Assembly (NCBI GenBank): GCA_002085355.1
Contig: NATN01000045.1
Span: 1 to 16,096 of the forward strand
Source: Candidatus Zhuqueibacterota bacterium 4484_87
GTDB taxonomy: Bacteria; Zhuqueibacterota; Zhuqueibacteria; Thermofontimicrobiales; Thermofontimicrobiaceae
Direction of reading: 5' to 3'
DNA length: 16,096 bases
Under the pieces are notes generated by a model, which saw nothing but the letters and a program-made list of their open reading frames with translations, did no database searches and was not told the origin of the DNA. This document shows, one piece after another, positions 7,332 to 14,600 of this stretch (the first letter of the stretch is position 1; each line of letters starts with the position of its first letter). Made by a program: the position numbers and the translations under genes.

Positions 7332-7523
7332 ATGTCAAAGCAATGTGACATTTGTGGGAAAAAACCGCAAATCGGGAATCATGTGAGTCATGCCCACAAT
7401 CTGAACAAACGCCGGTTCAATCCGAATATACATAAAATGAAAATTCTGGATAACGGAACCGTAAGACACGCTAATGTCTGCACGCGTTGTTTGCGTTCAG
7501 GCAGGGTGACAAAAGTTGTGTAA
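7332..7523 (+). CDS. rpmB: 50S ribosomal protein L28
   Basis: This 63-residue basic protein of the large ribosomal subunit matches L28 along its whole length: CDICGKKPQIGNHVSHAHN at the start, then the KRRFNPN segment and a C-terminal CTRCLRSGRV. Two CxxC pairs (Cys5/Cys8 and Cys50/Cys53) are intact, so this is the zinc-binding form. AAGGAG lies 5 bases before the ATG. The gene stands alone, with its own promoter and a strong terminator; the L33 gene (rpmG) that is often its neighbour is absent. Confidence 0.97.
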   Translation: MSKQCDICGKKPQIGNHVSHAHNLNKRRFNPNIHKMKILDNGTVRHANVCTRCLRSGRVTKVV

Positions 7524-7560
7524 AATATTTTGATGGGCTTCGGAGTGAATGCGGAAATAG

Positions 7561-7591
7561 AAAAAGTACCAATTTTTGGTACTTTTTTTTT
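7561..7591 (+). terminator. Rho-independent terminator of rpmB
   Basis: A 10-bp perfect stem (AAAAAGTACC with GGTACTTTTT) encloses a 7-base loop and runs into a tract of nine T. It begins 38 bases after the rpmB stop codon. The A-rich and T-rich ends make it partly symmetrical, but the + orientation fits the gene. Confidence 0.9.
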
Positions 7592-7619
7592 GACTAAACA
7601 GAACTGTCTCTCCGATAAA
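7590..7619 (+). promoter_or_regulatory. Possible promoter of the lipoprotein/barrel pair
   Basis: TTGACT (7590-7595) starts at the end of the rpmB terminator's T tract. GATAAA (7614-7619) follows after 18 bases and matches four of six consensus -10 positions. Position is right for the 7642 gene, but the leader would be only about 16 bases. Moderate to low certainty. Confidence 0.4.
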
Positions 7620-7641
7620 GCAGAACAAGGGAGGTAGAATC

Positions 7642-9114
7642 ATGCGCCAGCTTCGATTTTATTTTCAATTACTTCTTTTAATTTCCATCCTTTTTAGTTG
7701 CGCGCCGTACAAAATGAAGGCAATTCGTGCTAACCGCGATCATCGCTACGAACTTGCTATTGAATACAGCCTCAACCATTTGAAATCAAATCCGCACGAC
7801 AGCGGCGTGTTAAAAATTTTAGATCAATCTGCGCGTGGCTATTTTGAGAATACCATGCAGAAAATTCGCCATTACGAAAAATTGAACAATTGGATGCGAG
7901 TATCGCGAGTGTCGGAAGCGGCATATCAGATGCTATCCAGAGTTAGCCAGATTCCTGATACAGATTTTCCGGGTAAGCAGGATTTGGATTATTTGCAATC
8001 GAAGCGCGATCAGTCAAAATTTAATCAAGCGAATGAACTGTATGCTGACGCGATGAAGAAATATAATAGCGGCGATCAAAAAGCAGCTTTATCTGCTTTT
8101 GAGAAATGCCAGTCGTTGATTCCCCATTTCAAAGACTCGGATCAGTTTATTGATCGTATTCATAAAAATTTAGCTGAGAAGGCTTATCGCAGGGGAGCGC
8201 AACTGGCGAGCGCCGGGCAACTGGAAAGTGCATTGGAACAGTTTGAATTAACAGCGGAACTGGTTCCCGATTTTTTAGACGCCACGCAGCGCATCGAAGA
8301 TTTGAAACGCCGGTTGGCAATGCAATATTACGATAAAGCGAAAGGTCTTTTTGACGCAGGCGACTATAAAGCAGCATTGGCGCATGCTGATAAATCGTTG
8401 TCATTTCGGCCTGATTTTCCGCAAGCTGCAACGCTTTCCCGGCAAAGCCGGAATAAAATAACCGTGAGACTGGCAATTTTACCGTTCGCCACGAAACGGC
8501 TGGATGCGAAATTCGCTCGTACGGCAACAGATGCGCTGATTGCCAGGACTTTTCAAAAGAAAAGCCAATTTGTGGAACTGGTGGATCGTGAAAATTTGCA
8601 ACGCATTTTAGAAGAACAGGCTTTGTCCCAAACCGGCGTAATCGATGAGGAACAAGCAGTGGAAGTCGGTAAATTGAGCGGAGTGAATACCATTGCTGTG
8701 GGAACTGTGACTCTGATTAGCAATAAAGTTACGCCAGCGAAAAAGAGAACACTCACCGGTTACTACGAAAAAAGTTATCGCGATGCAAAAGGTGTGCAAC
8801 GAAAACGCAAGGTTCCGTTCAAATATGCGCAGTTTGAAAGGCGTCGGGAGGTAGCTGTCCAATTGAGCTATCGGCTGATCAACGTGGAAACAGGCGAAAT
8901 TGTATTCAGCGATAGCCGGACAGAGCGAGCTGATGATTCTGCACAGTGGATTTCCAGCCCGGGCAAATTTACCCAATATCTGTCCGGTGCAGAAAAGAGA
9001 AAAATAAAAGCGCCACACACGCCTGCCGCTGCCGAAGTGCTGATTCAAAAAGCGATTTCATCCCTCGCGGATCAGGCTGCAGATCATATCATTCAAAAAA
9101 TTGCTCCTTTTTAA
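7642..9114 (+). CDS. TPR lipoprotein with CsgG-like C-terminal domain
   Basis: This 490-residue protein begins with a lipoprotein signal peptide whose lipobox LFSC places the lipidated cysteine at residue 20. The middle (about 120-262) holds TPR-like helical repeats such as the segment at about 133-165 containing GDQKAALSAFEKC, and AKGLFDAGDYKAALAHADK near 236. From about 271 the chain changes to an alpha/beta domain opening with VRLAILPF, followed by FVELVDRENLQRILEEQ and a SGVNTIAVGTVT strand. This pattern resembles the periplasmic domain of CsgG, the curli secretion lipoprotein, and related LpoB/FlgT-like proteins. The protein is probably anchored in the outer membrane facing the periplasm. 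It lacks the long amphipathic strands that build the CsgG pore, as far as I can judge, so a scaffold or sensor role is more likely than a channel. AGGGAGG precedes the ATG. A barrel gene follows 21 bases later and is presumably co-expressed. Confidence 0.75.
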   Translation: MRQLRFYFQLLLLISILFSCAPYKMKAIRANRDHRYELAIEYSLNHLKSNPHDSGVLKILDQSARGYFENTMQKIRHYEKLNNWMRVSRVSEAAYQMLSRVSQIPDTDFPGKQDLDYLQSKRDQSKFNQANELYADAMKKYNSGDQKAALSAFEKCQSLIPHFKDSDQFIDRIHKNLAEKAYRRGAQLASAGQLESALEQFELTAELVPDFLDATQRIEDLKRRLAMQYYDKAKGLFDAGDYKAALAHADKSLSFRPDFPQAATLSRQSRNKITVRLAILPFATKRLDAKFARTATDALIARTFQKKSQFVELVDRENLQRILEEQALSQTGVIDEEQAVEVGKLSGVNTIAVGTVTLISNKVTPAKKRTLTGYYEKSYRDAKGVQRKRKVPFKYAQFERRREVAVQLSYRLINVETGEIVFSDSRTERADDSAQWISSPGKFTQYLSGAEKRKIKAPHTPAAAEVLIQKAISSLADQAADHIIQKIAPF

Positions 9115-9135
9115 TTAAAAATGCGGGGACAATTC

Positions 9136-9831
9136 ATGCGATCAAAATCAATAGTATTTTTCATGGCTCTTCTTTTAGCTGCTTTTCAGGTTACATCGCT
9201 TTTGGGCGTGGATTATCCAATTTATTCAATCGGCGCTCATGGCGGATACGCAAAAAACGGACTTGCCACTGGTTTCAATGGTAGGGCGTTTTTTCGCTAT
9301 TCTTTAGAGGCGTACATTCCCGGATTTCAAATTGACGTGAGCTATAATCAGGATTTTTACCAGCTTTTGGAAGACAGCGTCCGCATGTGGCCTGGAGCAC
9401 CGGCTGATTCCACGACCGAAAAAATCATGTATCAGACCGGATTGCGAAATATCTTCCCGGCAGTTTCCGGCTCATTTCATTTTAAATTGAACAGCGGCTT
9501 GTATCTTTACGCTGGCGGCGGGGGACAATTTCATTTTCTTTCTATGAAAAACAAACAAAAAGAACGCTACTGGGATGACATCGGTGAAAAATATCAGGAA
9601 CGAGATATCGCTGAAAAAGAATATTTGAATCAGGTCAAATTTGGCTTCCACTGGTTCGCCGGAGCACGTTTTGCACTGGGTTCATTCGGTACCTTCGATG
9701 TGGAAGTGCGGCAGAATTATCTTACCGTGTCACCGGACGACTGGGAGAATGCGGAAGCCGGAAAAAAATGGGGGGACGCTGATTGGAATACTTTGACCGT
9801 AAGCGCCGGGGTGACGATATATATTTTTTGA
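9136..9831 (+). CDS. Small outer-membrane beta-barrel protein
   Basis: From the preferred start the protein has 231 residues. A Sec signal peptide (MRSKSIVFFMALLLAAFQ..., cut near residue 24 before VDYP) is followed by amphipathic strands with Gly/aromatic patterns typical of 8- to 10-stranded barrels (OmpW/OmpA-barrel-like). A charged loop in the middle contains several Lys/Glu/Arg residues, and the C-terminal VTIYIF ends in Phe. The start at 9136 is chosen over the in-frame ATG at 9121 because GGGGA lies just upstream of it, while 9121 has no ribosome-binding site and directly abuts the preceding stop. It sits 21 bases after the CsgG-like lipoprotein, suggesting the two work together at the outer membrane. 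Substrate and exact family are unknown. Confidence 0.7.
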   Translation: MRSKSIVFFMALLLAAFQVTSLLGVDYPIYSIGAHGGYAKNGLATGFNGRAFFRYSLEAYIPGFQIDVSYNQDFYQLLEDSVRMWPGAPADSTTEKIMYQTGLRNIFPAVSGSFHFKLNSGLYLYAGGGGQFHFLSMKNKQKERYWDDIGEKYQERDIAEKEYLNQVKFGFHWFAGARFALGSFGTFDVEVRQNYLTVSPDDWENAEAGKKWGDADWNTLTVSAGVTIYIF

Positions 9832-10045
9832 TTTTTGAATGTTCACACAAAGTCACAAAGTTATAATTTTTAGAGTGTTATTGTATCGGTAGCTACTCGT
9901 TAAAGAAAAAAGTTTAAATCATCATACAAAAATGCAGCGTCGCGAAGATTGTTGATTTATTTTTGGTGATTAAAAGTATTAATGGTTGAGGCTTTTCAAT
10001 TTTTACAAGAAAAAAATGAAATATCTTGAAATTGGGTCGATGCAT

Positions 10046-10098
10046 AAAAATTTTCGGATATTTCTCATAGTGCACTATAAAAAATCTCCGAAATTTTT
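10046..10098. repeat. Long imperfect palindrome
   Basis: Two arms of about 26 bases mirror each other around GTGCAC, with a few mismatches and one single-base offset. The outer parts are AAAAATTTTCGGA and the complementary TCCGAAATTTTT; the inner part is CATAGTG facing CACTAT. There is no T tract in the right place for a simple terminator. The symmetry is visible also at protein level, since translating either strand gives a similar IVHY-centred peptide. It may be a remnant of a small mobile element, a transcribed long hairpin or a regulatory site. Confidence 0.55.
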
Positions 10099-10243
10099 GA
10101 TAGTTGCTTGGAAGAAAAGGCGTTGTATCAAAATTTGCAAAATGGATGTTGTTGGGGACGTAAGCCCAATATTTTGATTCAAAAAATCGATTTTTGAAAC
10201 AGCCCCAATTGATTAGCTTATTGAAATCCAGATTAAAAAAAAG

Positions 10244-10312
10244 AACACCAAAGGTGTTTAACATCTGTAGAAAAATATGATGTTCATAATGAAATCAACT
10301 CCGCAGGAGTTG
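10244..10312. repeat. Cluster of three perfect hairpins (REP-like intergenic element)
   Basis: Three perfect inverted repeats follow one another. AACACC/GGTGTT has a 3-base loop (10244-10258). AACATC/GATGTT has a 13-base loop (10260-10284). CAACTCC/GGAGTTG has a 3-base loop (10296-10312). On the minus strand the first hairpin is followed by CTTTTTTTT and could end transcripts entering from the right. Tight 3-base-loop hairpins flanking a TGTAGAAAA-like core resemble intergenic repeat families scattered in FCB-group genomes; that resemblance is from memory and unverified. Confidence 0.5.
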
Positions 10313-10383
10313 GTCGCTTTTATTGTGCCCTGCTGTCTTGGTGGTTTAAATTTTCCAAAATCGGATTTCTAAGGAGAAAACAA

Positions 10384-11340
10384 ATGCAATACACCCAACT
10401 CGGAAAACGAGGTCCCGTTGTTTCCACGGTCGGTTTTGGTGCGTGGGCGATTGGTGGGATGAATTGGGGCGAGACTGACGATGCTGTCTCCAAACGCGCG
10501 CTGCACGAGGCGCTGGATCACGGCGTGACCCTGATTGACACCGCAGATGTTTACGGTTTTGGGTATTCGGAAGAATTGATCGCCGAGGTCATTGCCGAGC
10601 GCGGCAAAAATGACGTTGTCATTGCCACGAAGGCGGGCAATGATTTTTACCATTCAACTGAGAATGACGACAAAGGCTACGGACCTATCCGGCAAAATGC
10701 GGACAAAGATTACATTATTTATGCCGCGGAACAGAGTTTGAAACGCCTCAACGTCGATGCGCTGGATATTTTGCAGATTCACAGTTCCAACACAGAATTA
10801 CTGGAACGAGACGATCCCTGGGAAGCGCTGGAGATTTTGAAAGAACAAGGCAAAATTTTACACGCCGGGTGGAGCGTGCAGTCGTTCAAAGAGACGGAAC
10901 AGGCGCATTTCCTCGACAGGTATCACGAATTGCTAGATGTGATTCAGGTGCGCTACAACCTGCTCGAGCGAGAGGCGGAAAAAGAACTGTTCCCGCGCGC
11001 CATGAAATACGGCATTGGTGTGATTGTGCGCATTCCGCTGTTGTTCGGGCTTTTGACTGGAAAATTCAACAAAAACACCCGTTTCAGCGAGGATGACCAT
11101 CGCAGCTTTAATTTGTCGCCGGAAAAATTGGCGAAATATCTGGATGATCTGGATCGAATGCAGCCATTGTTTGACGCATATTCTGAACAAACCATGACTC
11201 AAGTCAGTTTGCGGTTTTGCATCTCGCATCCGGCGTGTCATACCGTTATTCCCGGCGCGAAGACGCCTGCCCAGGTCGCGGACAATTGTCAGGCGTCAGA
11301 TTTCGGTCCGATTCCGGGAGAGATGATTCCTGAACTGTGA
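10384..11340 (+). CDS. Aldo/keto reductase
   Basis: This 318-residue protein is a cytosolic NAD(P)H-dependent (alpha/beta)8-barrel oxidoreductase of the aldo/keto reductase superfamily. The catalytic tetrad can be read directly: Asp52 and Tyr57 in IDTADVYGFG, Lys83 in VVIATKAG, and His133 in DILQIHSS. The C-terminal HTVIPGAKTPAQVADN is the typical cofactor-binding segment of this family. The substrate cannot be told; relatives act on sugars, aldehydes and small ketones. AAGGAG lies 8 bases before the ATG. Its codon use is visibly more GC-rich (many GCG, GGC, CTG, GAC codons) than the genes on either side, and it is preceded by a hairpin cluster, so recent acquisition is possible. It appears to be a single-gene unit. 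Confidence 0.93.
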   Translation: MQYTQLGKRGPVVSTVGFGAWAIGGMNWGETDDAVSKRALHEALDHGVTLIDTADVYGFGYSEELIAEVIAERGKNDVVIATKAGNDFYHSTENDDKGYGPIRQNADKDYIIYAAEQSLKRLNVDALDILQIHSSNTELLERDDPWEALEILKEQGKILHAGWSVQSFKETEQAHFLDRYHELLDVIQVRYNLLEREAEKELFPRAMKYGIGVIVRIPLLFGLLTGKFNKNTRFSEDDHRSFNLSPEKLAKYLDDLDRMQPLFDAYSEQTMTQVSLRFCISHPACHTVIPGAKTPAQVADNCQASDFGPIPGEMIPEL

Positions 11341-11693
11341 TTTTAGAATTTCGTTACGATTCAGGCCCCCTTCTTTTTCTGTTTGGACAGATTTTACAAA
11401 ACTTTTTTTTAAATATTTCGTAAATAGAAATAAAAAAAATTACAAAGTAAAAGAAATCGCTTGATATTAAGAATAAAATTTAATAAATTATTTAAAAAGA
11501 GTTTACAGTCGGGAGAAATTCGATTGATATTTCAATCTAATTGGGCATTTCAAATAAGATTGATGGAGGGTTGAGCGAAGAAAATTGTTATTGAAAAATC
11601 ATCAGTGAGAAATGACATCGGTTTTTTTTAAATTTTCAAGCTTCTGCCCTCCTGCTCATAAAAACTTTCCTTAACTTCACTGAGCGAGCAGCG
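11341..11693. other. AT-rich intergenic region upstream of the pseudo-subtilase gene
   Basis: This 353-base gap contains no credible gene. It is strongly AT-rich. It carries a weak promoter-like pair at 11461-11489 and a GATTGA/TCAATC inverted pair at 11522-11537, with a further GATTGAT copy at 11558-11564. There is no convincing terminator for the aldo/keto reductase: a CCTGAA/TTCAGG pair spanning its stop codon has a loop of 25 bases. Confidence 0.5.
11461..11489 (+). promoter_or_regulatory. Weak candidate promoter for the pseudo-subtilase gene
   Basis: TTGATA (11461-11466) and TAAATT (11484-11489) are 17 bases apart, matching eight or nine of twelve consensus bases. The surrounding sequence is so AT-rich that chance matches are likely. 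It would give a leader of about 200 bases. Confidence 0.3.
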
Positions 11694-14600
11694 ATGATTT
11701 GCACGCGAAGAACATATTTCACTTGTTTACTATTGATTGCGTTTTTCATAATCGCGATTGCAGGGAATCTGTTTCCTGAAAATAAAAAGAAAGCTGGTTC
11801 TGCCGCTGTTATGGCTCGCTCTGATCAGATTATTATTCGGTTCACCGAAAATTTTTCACTCTTGTCGCAAAATGGCAAAACAAAAATCACCGGATTTTAT
11901 CGCCTCGACTCGCTAAACCAGTTCTATGGTGTTGTCGCTATTCGCCCTGTGCCACCTTTGCCGCATTATTTCCCCACATCGGTAAAAAAATATTTTTCAA
12001 AATTGTACGTTCTCAAATTTTCCGAAGAAATTGATATTAATGAAATTCTGGAAAATTACTCACGCTTGCCCGTGGTGGATTTTGTTGAGCCGGATTATTT
12101 TTACTTTTCGACTTTTTCACGTCCTGCCACCGAAGCGACTGCGCAAAAGCAATTTTCACTATTAAAGCCCCGAAAAATTGAAAATAAATTTTGCAAAATA
12201 GCAATTTTGTCGCCGGATCAAAGCGGTTTTGAAATACTGACAGAGAAAAATCATCAACAATCTACTGACAATGATGAAAGCGACAGCAGTCCCGGCAGCG
12301 CCAATGCCATGGATTTTCTGAAAATACCATTGCCGAATGTCGGAGAAGAAAATGAGCTCGTCCATTATTCCGGTTTGGCAATGACGAAGGCGGCGAGAAA
12401 TTTTTTGTTCGCATGGGCGGGCGACGGCGATGATGAATCTTTTCCGAGAATTTTACCGGTCAGAGCCGGGGAAATAACAAATTTAGGGACGGGCAAATAT
12501 TCCACTTCAAACATTATCAGCGCAATCATGTACGCTGTCACAGAAAAAAGTGGCGTCATTGTGCTGCCGTTTTGGGGGTATGGCGTTTCCAGAGTTTTAC
12601 AGGAGACGCTCGTAGCGTGCGACTCACTGAATTGCCTGGTAGTAGCTGCGGCAGGCGAGGAAAACAGCGGCGTCCCTGTGTTTCCGGCGATGTTTGAAAA
12701 TGTGCTCGCTATTTCCGCTTTGAATGCGAATAGTGAAAAAATCGGCTCGTCGAATTACGGGAATTATATTGATATTTCGGCTCACGGCTATTTCCCCAAT
12801 GGTATGGCTATGGTTGATTCTCTGCAAAAATTTCTCTCCCCGACGATTTTGGCTGCTGTGCGCGTCGCTTCTGCTGCAGCTATTTTGCGTTCGGCGTTTC
12901 CTGATCTGACGGTGCAGGACATTCGGGAAAGACTGATTTTTAGTTGTGAAAATATTTATTCTCCGGAAGCGGATGCATTTCACGGTCTTTTGGGCGCGGG
13001 CAAATTGAACCCGGAGCGAGCCTTGCAAGGCAGGCGTTCACCAAATATCATTATTAAAAAACTGGATTTCAAAAATAGATTCCATCAAAGCCGGGGAAAA
13101 CAGGAAAGTCGGGCTGAAATATTTTTTGAACTGCAAAATTTGGCGGCTGAAGCGAACGATGTAAAAATCCGGGTTTTGGTTTCCGACGCTCTAATCCGAA
13201 TCAGTCAGGGCGAAATTGATCTTGAGAAGCTGGGTTTTGGGGAAGTTTTTTCGAATAGGTTGATGCCTCTGAAAATTGAACTTCCGGCGTATTTTTCACA
13301 GAATAATCGGCCTCAGGTTATATTGAGCGTGGAGACAGCGGAAGGATTCCGCACGCAACGCGCTGTGCAGATCCGCCCGGTTTTACCGGCACCTGCCGAT
13401 TTTCGTTTGCGCGCGAAAAATCCGCTCACATTTGTTTGGGAGAAAAATCCGGCGTTTACTGGCTATCGGATTTATCGCAGAAGCAGCTCCGGCTCACAAC
13501 AGTTTCAATGCGTGACTGAAGAATCAGTCACTGATTCTATTTTTATCGATGAAATGACTGATCCCGGCAATTTTGAATATTACATTACCGGAGTTGATAG
13601 TGTCGAGAGAGAATCCGCTCCCTCAGCGCCATTGAAGGTGCACTTTGTCCCGCCGCCGAAATTTTCATTTTTCCCGGGCGATACGCTGATTTCATTCGCT
13701 GATTCTGTTGCAATGCACGTTTCGCTTTTGCAGCCGGACTCATTGTACTCATTGCGCTATTCCTGGTTTGTTGATGATTCGCTTTTTGCATCCGGAAAAA
13801 GGCTTGATTTAAAGAGAGAAGATTTTACAGGTGAAATAAATACCATAAAACTGGAAATTTCCGATTCCACAGGTCTGGTACTTGCAAATCGTAGGTGGTT
13901 GCTGCGGAAAATGCCGGAAAAAACCAGCGCAAAATTTGAATTCACCGGCAAATTCCCGCTGGCGGACACAACAATTTCAGTTTCAGATTCTTTGCTTTTC
14001 TCAGTTAATTTGCATGCCGAACATATCGATTCCGTTCGATTCGCCTGGTTCATGAACGACTCCCTTGTTGAATTGTCCCGCAGTTCATCTTTCTTGCTTT
14101 TGCCGAGTGGTGAAGCGGCAGAGTCGGAGACGGTTCGGGTCGAATGTCAACTTGCAGATACGACGCTGTCAACGTCCTGGATTATAAATCGGGAAAAACC
14201 GACGCTGGAGATCGCAGTACCAATTTTTTCCCCGGCCGGAGATACGACACTTTTCGTCGGGGACACGCTTTTGCTGAAAATTGATTTCCCGGATGACAGT
14301 CTCATCTCATGTTTTTGGACAAAAAACGGAGAAATCGATAGTACAAAGGGCCAGAGTTTTTCATTGATTGCGGATAGTGCGGGAACGGATACAATCGTCT
14401 GCCGTTATTTTGAGGCGGATTCGCAGCGAATCAGAAAATGGATCATTTCCGTAATTCCAAAAAATTCGGATTTGAAAATAGAAGCGAATTTTTCTCCGGG
14501 CGACACAACAATCTTCGCCGGCGATACTTTGAAATTTGAAGTTCGTATGCACGGGGCAGAGGGAGATTCTTCACAATTTTCCTGGCTGGTTAATGGGGTC

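Larger units (their letters stand above)
9832..10383. other. Non-coding AT-rich region with palindromes
   Basis: This 552-base stretch has no credible gene. Two overlapping ORFs on opposite strands are mirror images produced by a long palindrome and have low-complexity Phe/Lys/Ile-rich translations. The region holds the 53-bp palindrome at 10046-10098 and three hairpins at 10244-10312. The ribosome-binding site AAGGAG of the aldo/keto reductase is at its end. I see no clear terminator for the preceding barrel gene and no strong promoter for the reductase. Confidence 0.6.

Noticed and set aside
9121..9135. Earlier in-frame ATG at 9121 as start of the small barrel gene
   Set aside because: It has no ribosome-binding site, while GGGGA is correctly placed before 9136 and the signal peptide fits better from there.
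9914..10264. 116-residue minus-strand ORF and the overlapping 63-residue plus-strand ORF at 9986-10177
   Set aside because: Both are low-complexity, have no good start signals and arise from the palindrome at 10046-10098.
10244..10312. Hairpin cluster as a CRISPR array
   Set aside because: The three stems differ in sequence and spacing, with no repeated unit or regular spacers; no cas genes are present.
11329..11365. CCTGAA/TTCAGG pair as terminator of the aldo/keto reductase
   Set aside because: The loop is 25 bases, the stem is only 6 bp and overlaps the coding end, and the following tract is mixed C and T.
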